Assembly: GCA_023664955.1 (NCBI GenBank)
Contig: JAMPEV010000002.1
Coordinates: 46,509-110,508, forward strand
Direction of reading: 5' to 3'
Source: Duncaniella sp.
Lineage (GTDB): Bacteria; Bacteroidota; Bacteroidia; Bacteroidales; Muribaculaceae
DNA: 64,000 nucleotides
The position numbers were made by a program, and so were the translations under genes. Shown here one piece after another: positions 50,490 through 58,890 of this stretch. The notes under the pieces are model-generated. The model saw nothing but the letters and a program-made list of their open reading frames with translations. It did not search any database and was not told the origin of the DNA. How positions within the stretch are numbered: the first letter of the stretch is position 1; each line of letters begins with the position of its first letter.

Positions 50490-51677
50490 ATGAAAGGGAA
50501 ATTAGAATTGTTAATGGTGTTAGCAGCTATATGTCCCTTGGGTGTTGAAGCCCAAGGGACCGTGGCTGACATTTCTGCGTCGTTAAAAAACCTCCAAGTT
50601 TATAATGCCGACGCTAAGTTCAGCGTCACACTTCCGCAGAATGACACTGACGTTGTATATGACATAAATCTGCAGTCGAAAACTAATAATGACGACTGCT
50701 ATGCTCCATGCGAATATCTGATAAACTGGACTTTGCAAGCCCCAAGCGGTGAAGTAACCGGCTTTTCGGCATATTTTGACGGGAACCATTACCGCTACCG
50801 TGACAATCGGCTACAGGAATATCACGTGACTTGGGATTCCATACCCTTTCTACCGTCCAAAGGCACTCTTGGCGTGCAGGGTTCGGTACAATTTGCCGAT
50901 TTACTCCCCCAGTATATCGCTCTCGAACTTGACAGGATGATGGCCGACCCGCGCTATACTCTCACTGTGAATACCGATGCGAAGTTTAATGGACGCAAAG
51001 CCGTGATGGTGCGTTCGGTGATGGATGTGAATGACGTCACAGTGATGGAGAAGGAATTCACATTCGATGCTGACATGATGATACCGCTTCGTATTGACAC
51101 AGAAAGCAATCCAGGGTCGATAACCGAGCAGTCAGTACTTGTGGACTACACCGCACCTACCGGCATGGGGATGAATTCACTAAGCGAAGAGCGACTTATC
51201 GATATGTACCCCGAGGTTTTTGAGAAATATCGCGAAAGCAACTTCCGTATTGAGAATCTTCCTTCTACCCCGTTACCAACGTTCTCTTTGCCCACTACCA
51301 CCGGTGAGCGATATACCTACCATCGTGGCGATAAATTTGCAACCCCGACAATAATAGCGTTGCTCGATCCCTCTACCTCTTTTAATAAAGAGTTGATTGC
51401 GGCTGTAAGATGCGCTGTGGACCAATTGCCATACAATGCCGACGTGATTTGGGTGTTCAACTCTACAAATGTCGATGCCATTGAGGAGATTCTACCCTCT
51501 ATCCGTCCCGGCGAGCATTCGCTCATTAACGGCAAAGGTCTTGCCCGCGACTGTGGAGCATCTTCACTCCCGGTGATAATTATGGTGGGCAGCGACGGAA
51601 TAGTGAAAAATGTCAACCTCGGATTCAACAACGAGGTGAAGGACGTTGTTTTACAATCGATGGCTCTCATAAACTAA
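50490..51677 (+). CDS. exported protein with LolA-like N-domain and thioredoxin-like C-domain lacking CxxC
   Basis: A 395-residue protein with a signal peptide (MKGKLELLMVLAAICPLGVEA); I choose the ATG at 50490 over one in frame at 50451 that falls in a hairpin. Residues about 25-235 are beta-rich and resemble a LolA/DUF2092-like outer-membrane carrier fold (ADAKFSVTLPQNDTDVVYDI, YHVTWDSIPFLP). Residues 265-395 look like a TlpA/peroxiredoxin-like thioredoxin fold (LPTFSLPTTTGERYTY, PTIIALLDPSTSFNKELI, ASSLPVIIMVGSDGIVKNV), but the position of the CxxC holds PSTS. It is therefore unlikely to be a redox enzyme. It lies upstream of tpx with a 112-base gap. Confidence 0.7.
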   Translation: MKGKLELLMVLAAICPLGVEAQGTVADISASLKNLQVYNADAKFSVTLPQNDTDVVYDINLQSKTNNDDCYAPCEYLINWTLQAPSGEVTGFSAYFDGNHYRYRDNRLQEYHVTWDSIPFLPSKGTLGVQGSVQFADLLPQYIALELDRMMADPRYTLTVNTDAKFNGRKAVMVRSVMDVNDVTVMEKEFTFDADMMIPLRIDTESNPGSITEQSVLVDYTAPTGMGMNSLSEERLIDMYPEVFEKYRESNFRIENLPSTPLPTFSLPTTTGERYTYHRGDKFATPTIIALLDPSTSFNKELIAAVRCAVDQLPYNADVIWVFNSTNVDAIEEILPSIRPGEHSLINGKGLARDCGASSLPVIIMVGSDGIVKNVNLGFNNEVKDVVLQSMALIN

Positions 51678-51789
51678 GTTCTATCGATATAATAACTAAC
51701 TAAATAAATAATTGTAAAAAAATAACCGGAAAGATAAGTAAACTTTACCAAGTTATTTTTTGAAGGTTACTAAAAACTAAAGAAACATA

Positions 51790-52299
51790 ATGGAAACCGT
51801 ATTTTTTAAAGGACAAGCTTGCCACACCAGCGGTATGCTACCCACTATTGGCGAGACAGCACCGTGCTTCCACCTTGCCGGACCCGATCTCTCACAGGTA
51901 CTTTGCAGCGATTTCTCAGGAAAGCGAGTAGTTCTCAACATCTTTCCAAGTCTTGACACAGAGGTGTGCGCACGCAGTGTGCGTAAATTCAACGAAGAAG
52001 CGGCAGCATTGAAAGATGTTGCTGTCATCTGCGTGTCAATGGACCTCCCCTTTGCCATGGGCCGTTTCTGCACCGTCGAAGGAATCAAGAATGTGCTTTT
52101 CGGCTCAGCATTCCGTTCACCACTTTTCGGACAAAAGTATGGCGTGCAGCTCGTTGACGGACCTCTTGCAGGATTGTTGACACGCGCCGTGATTATCCTT
52201 GACGAAAATCGCCGAGTGATATTCCGTGACCTCGTAGAGGAGATAACCAACGAACCTGACTACGCAGCCGCAATCAAAGTGCTGATAGGAGAAGAATAA
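51790..52299 (+). CDS. tpx: thiol peroxidase (atypical 2-Cys peroxiredoxin)
   Basis: Tpx reduces hydrogen peroxide and alkyl or lipid peroxides and is recycled by thioredoxin. The 169 residues match the family: VFFKGQACHTSG start, peroxidatic Cys60 in FPSLDTEVCARSVRKF, resolving Cys94 in FAMGRFCTVEGI (E. coli uses Cys61 and Cys95), and the conserved RAVIILDENRRVIFRDLV strand. It has no signal peptide, so it is cytoplasmic in this form. It is closed by the terminator at 52362. In an anaerobe it is a likely first-line peroxide defence. Confidence 0.96.
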   Translation: METVFFKGQACHTSGMLPTIGETAPCFHLAGPDLSQVLCSDFSGKRVVLNIFPSLDTEVCARSVRKFNEEAAALKDVAVICVSMDLPFAMGRFCTVEGIKNVLFGSAFRSPLFGQKYGVQLVDGPLAGLLTRAVIILDENRRVIFRDLVEEITNEPDYAAAIKVLIGEE

Positions 52300-52361
52300 A
52301 ACAGCTATAGGATTTATAAGACTTATATATCTTATACCCTCCTATTGACAACCTCATTAAT

Positions 52362-52403
52362 GAACCCCGCCGGGACACCAAGTCAGGGCGGGGTTCTTCT
52401 TTC
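52362..52403 (+). terminator. terminator after tpx
   Basis: A perfect 10-bp GC-rich stem, gaaccccgcc (52362-52371) with ggcggggttc (52387-52396), followed by ttctttc. It sits between the convergent tpx and the second SusCD locus and may serve both strands. Confidence 0.75.
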
Positions 52404-52440
52404 AAAGTATGATTGCTATGTCTACTCGAATAAACTAAGC

Positions 52441-52947
52441 TTATTCAGCACCACCTTGGAGACCGGTGCGACGATAGCCTGATATGCGGTAATATACACC
52501 GGGCTCATCATCGCTAAAGCTGATGGTGAATTCAATAGCATCGGCAATAGCTCCACTGGGGCTTAGAGTGCCACCGTAGGTCACCTTACCGTTAGTGATA
52601 GTGAGAGTGCAGTCATAATCCTGGTTCTGGAGAGCATTGGTGCTTCCAAAAGTCTGGGCTGCAGCATCACATGGGACCTTAGCTGTGAACTTCCAGAAAT
52701 TACCGGTATCGCTGATCCACATTTCAGTGGGAATATTGGCTGCAGTGTTATAGGTAATCACTTGGAAATAACCCATTCCGTAAGGATCCTCAGCGATTAC
52801 ATTTCCATTAGCATCAGCGAGGTCAGCTTTCACCATCCATTCGCCGGCGAGATCCTGGGTAGCAGTGCCGCCTATATCCTCCTTATCGCATGAACTTACT
52901 GCTAATGCGAAGATTGCTACAATTATATATTTCAGAGTCTTTAACAT
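52441..52947 (-). CDS. small lipoprotein of the lipid-binding putative hydrolase family
   Basis: A 168-residue lipoprotein (signal MLKTLKYIIVAIFALAVSSC, Cys20). The mature part starts LAGEWMVKADLADANGN and forms a beta-barrel-like fold (TEMWISDTGNFWKFTAKV, CTLTITNGKVTYGGTLSPSG, FTISFSDDEPGVYYRISGYRRTG) that matches the lipid-binding putative hydrolase family described in SusCD loci. No catalytic role has been shown that I know of. It is the last gene of the second SusCD operon, 19 bases after the DUF5012 protein. Confidence 0.75.
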   Translation of the reverse strand: MLKTLKYIIVAIFALAVSSCDKEDIGGTATQDLAGEWMVKADLADANGNVIAEDPYGMGYFQVITYNTAANIPTEMWISDTGNFWKFTAKVPCDAAAQTFGSTNALQNQDYDCTLTITNGKVTYGGTLSPSGAIADAIEFTISFSDDEPGVYYRISGYRRTGLQGGAE

Positions 52948-52966
52948 AATTCGATGAGTTTAAGCG

Positions 52967-53671
52967 TTACTGATTCTTTGTTGCGTTGACTTTGAAGAGG
53001 AAAGGATAGTCGGTATAACTTACAATCCAAGTGATTGTTCCAGCTGCGCCATCGGCTTTGCCGTCAGAAAGGCTGTTTGCAGAATCACCCCACCCGCTGA
53101 GATAACTATTGATGAGCGAGATATTGCCTTCAGCATCGATTGACACATTGCCTGTGAGCGCATAAGCTGACCCGTATCCGGCACGGTATTCATACCAGCC
53201 ACCGAGTAGGTCGGAGATAGCGTATTTACCGGTACCGTCACCTACCACACGAAGAGAGTAGCCTCCGAAGTATACGAACCCGTTGTAGTCACGATAGCTG
53301 TCGGTGTTGACTGTATAATAACCTGAAAAAGGGTCGTCGGGGTCAGATACAAGCACATAGCGAGTAGCTGTGGCACTGAAACCGTCAGCATTGGTCACAC
53401 TGTAGACGATGGAATAATATCCCGGGGTTGGCGATGCCATGTTCATTGATGTCTTAACCTGGATTTGGTCAGTTACATCCTCGCCGTTGAGCGAAGCAGT
53501 GCATCCGGGGTCGGTGAATGCCTGTCCGGCTGTAGCCTGGTCGTAAACCGGACCTTCCATTTCAAGCACGGGATAGTAAGTTATGTCGGTCAATCCCTCG
53601 GTGTCCTTGTCGCATGAGGTGAGTGCCACCATTGCGAGAGAAACAGTTAATATGGAGATATATTTTTTCAT
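52967..53671 (-). CDS. DUF5012-type surface lipoprotein with Ig-like domain
   Basis: A 234-residue lipoprotein (signal ending ALTSC, Cys20). Residues about 35-110 form an Ig-like domain of the DUF5011 type (GPVYDQATAGQAFTDPGC to SVTNADGFSATATRYVLV); residues 113-232 form the C-terminal domain (DPFSGYYTVNTDSYRDYNG, GTGKYAISDLLGGWYEYRAGYG) typical of BT_2262-like proteins in SusCD loci. It may bind the locus substrate at the cell surface. It follows the susD gene by 26 bases. Confidence 0.78.
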   Translation of the reverse strand: MKKYISILTVSLAMVALTSCDKDTEGLTDITYYPVLEMEGPVYDQATAGQAFTDPGCTASLNGEDVTDQIQVKTSMNMASPTPGYYSIVYSVTNADGFSATATRYVLVSDPDDPFSGYYTVNTDSYRDYNGFVYFGGYSLRVVGDGTGKYAISDLLGGWYEYRAGYGSAYALTGNVSIDAEGNISLINSYLSGWGDSANSLSDGKADGAAGTITWIVSYTDYPFLFKVNATKNQ

Positions 53672-53697
53672 TTCTGTTTACTGTTTTATCGGTTAAA

Positions 53698-55185
53698 TCA
53701 TTCAGCCCAGAACACCGGGGTAGCGTCACCCTTGTAAGTGGGTGTGTTTTGGTTACGGTTGGCAGAACTTTCGGGATAAGGCCAACGCTGTAGCACTTTG
53801 TTAGTCCCGAGGTCAGAATTGTAATGAATCGGGGTGTAGAGTGTGCCGGGGACGAGAAGTGAGGGATTGTATGCGTCAGTTCCTTCGTTGTAAATCTGTT
53901 CGCCGGTGACTGAACCGAAAGTCGGATAGTCGAGGCGACGCATTTCACACCATGCTTCGAAGTTGTTGGTACCGCTGAGGGCTACCCACTTCTGAATGCC
54001 GATGCACTGTTTGTAATTTGACTGGTCGTAAGGATAAGCTTTGAGAACTGTTTCAATTCCAGTCACACCGGCCGAGGCGAATGATGCTTGGATAGCTGCC
54101 TCATAGTGCTGCTGAGCGGCTGCCGCAGTTCCATAACGAGCTTCATACTCAGCGAGGAAGAATTCCACTTCGAAGCGAGAGATAAAGTATACCGGGTCAT
54201 CGTAAGCCATAGCCGGACGGCACCAATAGTTAGCCTTGTAGTCAGCAGTTGTAGAGAAGTTGGTACCGGAAACAGCGCCTGTATATTCCTTCTTTGCGAT
54301 ATTGGGGTCAAAGAATGCCTGAAGGCGTGCGTCATCACCGGCGTTCATAGTGGCGAGAAGTGCGAGGTTGAGCACCACGTTCTGCTGTGTGCTACCGAAG
54401 TAAGTGGCAAACTCTTCCTGATAGTACGGGTTGGCCTGGCCACTTGAATTCTGCCAGCAACCTTGCCAGCATACATCGGCGGCAGGGAAATTATTCTCGG
54501 CAACAAGTGAAGCAAGCTGTGACTGCACATTCACCTTATCGCTCATACGCATGAGCAAACGAAGCTTTAGAGCGTTGGCAACTTTCACCCATTCAGAGGA
54601 AAGTGAGCCGGGAAGCAGGAAGTTGGTGCAAACAGACTCCATTCCGTTGGTCTTTGAGATAGCATCATCGAGTTCGGCCACGAGAGCTACATACACATCC
54701 TTGCCATCGTCATACTTCGGAGTGAGATTTGAGAGGTCAAGAGCCTCACTGTAAGGGATTTCTCCATAACAATCGATAAACGACTGGTAAGCAGCCACAC
54801 GAATTATAGTGGCTGCGAGATATGAGCCCCAATCTTCCTTCTGAGTAGACATTGAGCGTACAGTCTCCATATTCTGAATACAACGGACTGTCAAATTGGT
54901 GTACGTAGAGCTTGAACGGACAGCACTTTGCATGAACTTGCTATAGTCAAGATAATTGGAAGTACCGAAAATCTGAGCATAGTGCTGGGCGAAGTATCCG
55001 CCGGTGATACGGTAATAGTCACCGTAGCTGTTGGCGAAAGCCATTTCTGCCGCCGGGAATATCATGCTTGCAGTCAAATTTTCAATGGCGGGCGACTGCG
55101 GATTTTGGTTGATGTCAAGGTAGCTGTCGCACGAAGACATTGCAAACAATAGGGCTATGACGCCTGATATTATTGTCTTTTTCAT
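53698..55185 (-). CDS. SusD/RagB-like lipoprotein, second locus
   Basis: A 495-residue SusD-like_2 lipoprotein (signal MKKTIISGVIALLFAMSSC, Cys19) that begins DSYLDINQNPQSPAIENL, the usual start of that subfamily. It is helical throughout with YLAATIIRVAAYQSFIDCYGEIPYSEAL, SEWVKVANALKLRLLMRMSD, and FISRFEVEFFLAEYEARYG. It should cap the SusC encoded 15 bases upstream. The substrate cannot be read from the sequence; members of this subfamily occur in loci for glycans, glycoproteins and peptides. Confidence 0.93.
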   Translation of the reverse strand: MKKTIISGVIALLFAMSSCDSYLDINQNPQSPAIENLTASMIFPAAEMAFANSYGDYYRITGGYFAQHYAQIFGTSNYLDYSKFMQSAVRSSSTYTNLTVRCIQNMETVRSMSTQKEDWGSYLAATIIRVAAYQSFIDCYGEIPYSEALDLSNLTPKYDDGKDVYVALVAELDDAISKTNGMESVCTNFLLPGSLSSEWVKVANALKLRLLMRMSDKVNVQSQLASLVAENNFPAADVCWQGCWQNSSGQANPYYQEEFATYFGSTQQNVVLNLALLATMNAGDDARLQAFFDPNIAKKEYTGAVSGTNFSTTADYKANYWCRPAMAYDDPVYFISRFEVEFFLAEYEARYGTAAAAQQHYEAAIQASFASAGVTGIETVLKAYPYDQSNYKQCIGIQKWVALSGTNNFEAWCEMRRLDYPTFGSVTGEQIYNEGTDAYNPSLLVPGTLYTPIHYNSDLGTNKVLQRWPYPESSANRNQNTPTYKGDATPVFWAE

Positions 55186-55200
55186 TGCTTTCTTTACCTG

Positions 55201-58200
55201 TTAGAAGTTAACTTTAAGATTAAGACCGAATGTGCGGCTCGATGGGTTAGTGTAAAGTTCTCCGAAGCCATATGCAAGGTCTCCGCTGCTTGTAACTGTT
55301 GTTGATTCGGGGTCAACATAGCGGTTGTCCTTTGCAGTCCAGATGAAAGCGTTGTTGCAGTAAGCTGTCAACATCACTTCCTGGAGGTCGAGTACTTTAA
55401 TCCATTTCTTAGGAATGCTCCAGGAGAGAGAGATGTTGCGGAGCTTTGCGTAAGAACGGTCAAGGAGATATGCCTCGCCGCCGTTGCCCCAACCATAGTT
55501 GTTAAAGTAGGTCTGGAAGCTGCTGTCTGCAATATAAATCGGAGTTGTATTCTCTGAGTATGTTCCGTCACCGTTATCGACCACTGAATTCGGGATGATG
55601 AATGGGCGACGTTCGTTGTATTCAGTCACTACGCCGTTACCGGTGAACTGCATGAGGTTCTTGGTGCGGGAGAACATCTTGCCACCCTTACGGATATCGA
55701 GGGCAGCGCTGAGTGTTACTCCGTAGGCGGTGAAGGCAGTGGTGATACCACCTGTCCACTTGTGGTTCATGTTGTAGCCGGTGTCCTGAGTATCGGAAGA
55801 GAGGACAGGTTGGCCATGAACGTCAACAATCGGGCTGCCGTAGTAGGGGCTTGTCTCGTCAGTAACATACTGTGGAAGGTAGGTGTAGTATGAACCAAGA
55901 GGCTTACCTTCTTCGGCATACATATAGACTGCATCATTACCTGCAGAGAAACTATAGATTGTCACCTTACCGCCTTCAAGTGATTCTGGCATTGAAAGCA
56001 CTTTGTTTACATTCTTTGTCCAGTTTAAACCGATAGTCCACTGGAAGTTGGGAGTATCTATCGGGGTGAGGTTGAGCAACAATTCCACGCCGCGGTTGCG
56101 AACCTTACCGAAATTGGTCACCTGATAGCTGTAACCGGTAGAAGGGTCAACGGGGAGGGTGAAAATCTGGTCAGAAGTTACACGGTTGTAGTAAGTAGCA
56201 TCAAGTTCAATGCGACCATTAAAGAAGTTCAAGTTAGTACCAACTTCAAATTCTGATGTCATTTCCGGACGGAGTGACTGGCTGCCAGATGTTGCTGATG
56301 CCATGAACGCATTTGTGCTATTGAACGGGAACTTGATGATGTCATTACCATAATAGCCATTAGTATAAGCCTGAGTATAGTTTATAGCTGTGTAGTAAGG
56401 ACTTGCGTCGTTACCGGTCTTACCGTAAGCCAAACGAACCTTACCGAATGAGAGAATGCTCTTATCCTCGATGAAGCGGGTGAAGATACCGCTGAGAGTC
56501 ACACCGGGGTAGAAGAATGAGTTCTTAGCCATGGGAAGAGTTGATGACCAGTCGTTACGGCCGGTGATATCCATGAAAACGAAATCATCCCAGCCGATTG
56601 AAGCGTAACCGAAGAGACCCACCATGCGGCGCTTCATCTGTCCTTCTTCAAGAGATGTCCAAGTAGCACCATTTCCAAGCTGCCAGTAACCGGTATTAAT
56701 GGCGAGGTCATCTGATTGACCGACCATATGAGTATTGGCTCGTTCGTTGATGTTGACACCTGCTGTCACATTCACGTCAAGACGATTGTCAAGGAACTTA
56801 GAGTTGTAAACGGCAAGGAAGTCATGGTTGAGCTCATGGGCGCGACGATAGTAGCCGTATACCCAACCGGCCTGGTTCATGTTGCTTGGTGCGTAACCAT
56901 AGTCATTATCGATGAGAGCGTCGTCAAGAGCAATCTGGGGGAACCCCATCTTGTTGTCATAGTCCGTGTAATCGACACCGAAGCGATATGTGAGAGTCAG
57001 ACCCTTTACCGGCATAAGGTCGAGTTGGAGTTTGCCGTAAATCTGCTTACCGTTAGTCTCATATTTATTGTTTTCGAGAGCCCAATAAGGGTTGGTGATA
57101 CCGTAAGGGGTATAATAAGCTTCCGGGGTGTTGAACGGGCTGTTGAGATTCTTCATGTCAACAATCGAGATGTCGCGAGGCATTTCGTAAACACCGTCAA
57201 TCACAGAAGTACCTTGGTAGGATCCTACAGTCTTGGTCTTATAAGTAGCAAGGTTCATAGAGGTCGACACCTTAATCCATTTTTCGGGCTGATAGCTTCC
57301 GCGGAAAGCGAGAGTGTTACGACGATAAGAATCCTGGTCGGTAGGAATCATTCCATCATTGTCAGTGTAGCTGTATGACACATAGTAGGTCATCTCCTTG
57401 TCACGGCTAACACCGCTGAGGGCGATGTTATGCTTCTGTGACCAACCAGTGTCGAAGAAGTCGCGTACATTGTTCTTCTTTGCATCGTAGGTGTGGATAA
57501 GCTGCTGGTGGTTCCAAATCGGGCCATAAACCTGGCGGCTGCCGTCGAGGGCAGGGCCCCAAGATCCGTTTTCGATATATGTCTGATTACCGTTCCAGCC
57601 CTGACCCCACTTATTCTGCATGTCGGGGAGAAGGGCTATGCGTGAGGCTTCAACGTTACCGCTATAAGTAATCTCATAATTCTTGCCATTTCCAGCGCCT
57701 CCGCTCTTGGTAGTGATGATAATCACACCGTTGCTGGCACGGCTACCGTAAAGAGAGGTTGCCGCAGCACCTTTGAGCACGGTGAGAGAGGCGATATCGT
57801 CGGGAGAGATGTTTGAGACACCGCCGGTCGATACTGCGTGACCCTGACCGCTGAAAGAACCTGTCTGCAAGGGCACACCGTCAACCACATAAAGAGGCTG
57901 GTTACTTCCGTTGATAGAACCGAGACCGCGGATTGACACGTTGTTGGCAGTACCGGGGTCACTTGATGTAGTCTGAATCTGAAGACCTGCCACCTTACCC
58001 TGGAGGGCCTGCATGACGTTGGTTGACTGAGCCCGCTCGATTTCCACAGCTCCCACCTGAGTGGCAGAGTAACCGAGTGACTTCTCAGAACGAGAGATAC
58101 CAAGGGCAGTTACAATTACTTCGTCAAGTAGCTCGGTATTAAGACCGAGGACGATACGAATTTCGCCTTTGGTGATGGGCACATCCTGGGATGTCATGCC

Positions 58201-58431
58201 CACATAGCTTACACGGAGGAACTTAGCATCGCTTGGCACATTGTTAATCACAAATTTACCGTCGACGTCGGTGCTTGCTCCGAGCTGGGTGCCTACTACC
58301 ATTACCGAGGCACCCACGATTGGTTCGTTGTCGTCGCCTGAAATGACAATACCATTAACGGTTCTCGTCTGGGCGGCTGCGCCCAGAGAAACAGTTAAGA
58401 TAGTCAATAGCAACAAAAATAGCTTTCTCAT
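55201..58431 (-). CDS. SusC/RagA-like TonB-dependent transporter, second locus
   Basis: A 1076-residue outer-membrane receptor. Signal peptide 1-20, carboxypeptidase-regulatory-like domain (about 22-105, RTVNGIVISGDDNEPIVGASV), plug (about 110-230, NVMQALQGKVAGLQIQTTSSD, NVSIRGLGSINGSNQPLYVVDGVPL, VLKGAAATSLYGSRASNGVIIITTKSGG) and barrel ending RTFGLNLKVNF. It is the first gene of a four-gene operon with a SusD-like protein and two small lipoproteins but no hydrolase. A C9 tract and a long leader (about 195 bases) lie upstream. Confidence 0.96.
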   Translation of the reverse strand: MRKLFLLLLTILTVSLGAAAQTRTVNGIVISGDDNEPIVGASVMVVGTQLGASTDVDGKFVINNVPSDAKFLRVSYVGMTSQDVPITKGEIRIVLGLNTELLDEVIVTALGISRSEKSLGYSATQVGAVEIERAQSTNVMQALQGKVAGLQIQTTSSDPGTANNVSIRGLGSINGSNQPLYVVDGVPLQTGSFSGQGHAVSTGGVSNISPDDIASLTVLKGAAATSLYGSRASNGVIIITTKSGGAGNGKNYEITYSGNVEASRIALLPDMQNKWGQGWNGNQTYIENGSWGPALDGSRQVYGPIWNHQQLIHTYDAKKNNVRDFFDTGWSQKHNIALSGVSRDKEMTYYVSYSYTDNDGMIPTDQDSYRRNTLAFRGSYQPEKWIKVSTSMNLATYKTKTVGSYQGTSVIDGVYEMPRDISIVDMKNLNSPFNTPEAYYTPYGITNPYWALENNKYETNGKQIYGKLQLDLMPVKGLTLTYRFGVDYTDYDNKMGFPQIALDDALIDNDYGYAPSNMNQAGWVYGYYRRAHELNHDFLAVYNSKFLDNRLDVNVTAGVNINERANTHMVGQSDDLAINTGYWQLGNGATWTSLEEGQMKRRMVGLFGYASIGWDDFVFMDITGRNDWSSTLPMAKNSFFYPGVTLSGIFTRFIEDKSILSFGKVRLAYGKTGNDASPYYTAINYTQAYTNGYYGNDIIKFPFNSTNAFMASATSGSQSLRPEMTSEFEVGTNLNFFNGRIELDATYYNRVTSDQIFTLPVDPSTGYSYQVTNFGKVRNRGVELLLNLTPIDTPNFQWTIGLNWTKNVNKVLSMPESLEGGKVTIYSFSAGNDAVYMYAEEGKPLGSYYTYLPQYVTDETSPYYGSPIVDVHGQPVLSSDTQDTGYNMNHKWTGGITTAFTAYGVTLSAALDIRKGGKMFSRTKNLMQFTGNGVVTEYNERRPFIIPNSVVDNGDGTYSENTTPIYIADSSFQTYFNNYGWGNGGEAYLLDRSYAKLRNISLSWSIPKKWIKVLDLQEVMLTAYCNNAFIWTAKDNRYVDPESTTVTSSGDLAYGFGELYTNPSSRTFGLNLKVNF

Positions 58432-58633
58432 ACTAATTAAAATTAAACATATACTAAAACGCTATAATCTTCCTTAACTAAAATAAGTATAAATTTATGA
58501 TGGAGCGTTTCCACCTTGAAATTGTACCTAAATCAATCTTGCTTCGATATATAAGTTATATTTTTCGTCTTTTTCGTAGCTTTATGTTGCGGTTTATAGC
58601 TTTTCTCAATCAATTTGCTATGTATTAACACTG

Positions 58634-58667
58634 CAAAGGAAGTAAATAAATTTTATATAATTGCAAA
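58634..58667 (-). promoter_or_regulatory. promoter of the second susC
   Basis: Minus-strand TTTG (58667-58664) and TTCCTTTG (58641-58634), a one-mismatch -7 box, are 22 bases apart. The start would be near 58627, giving a long AT-rich leader. The C9 tract lies 4 bases upstream of the -33 box. Confidence 0.4.
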
Positions 58668-58670
58668 TTA

Positions 58671-58679
58671 CCCCCCCCC
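58671..58679. repeat. C9 (G9 on the minus strand) homopolymer
   Basis: Nine C in a row sit 4 bases upstream of the putative -33 element of the second susC. It is the longest G/C homopolymer I noticed in the window and is in a site where length change could affect transcription. Confidence 0.8.
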
Positions 58680-58764
58680 AATTTTGTTAAATTTTGTTTA
58701 CGAAAACGTTAAATAAGATTAACAGACGTTTTGACAAATTATTAAAATACATCAAAATTTCGTT

Positions 58765-58809
58765 AAAAAAAACTCTACAGATAGCTGAGAGCAATCTATA
58801 GAGCTTTTT
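58765..58809 (-). terminator. bidirectional terminator downstream of ctpA
   Basis: ctctacagat (58773-58782) pairs with atctatagag (58794-58803; one mismatch). The minus strand then has eight T (58772-58765) and the plus strand five T (58805-58809). It ends the parE-coaD-ctpA transcript about 90 bases after the ctpA stop. The rest of the 459-base gap 58432-58890 is the AT-rich leader and promoter of the second susC; I see no gene in it. Confidence 0.75.
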
Positions 58810-58890
58810 AACAATTCATTGATGCAGAGTGAGGGACACCACCGTGATTCCAAGACCCCAAAAGGGAAAGGGCGCAGCGGATGCACTCCC

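Noticed and set aside
56716-57378. 220-codon plus-strand open frame inside the second susC
   Set aside because: Antisense shadow with Val-rich low-complexity translation; the SusC frame is clear.
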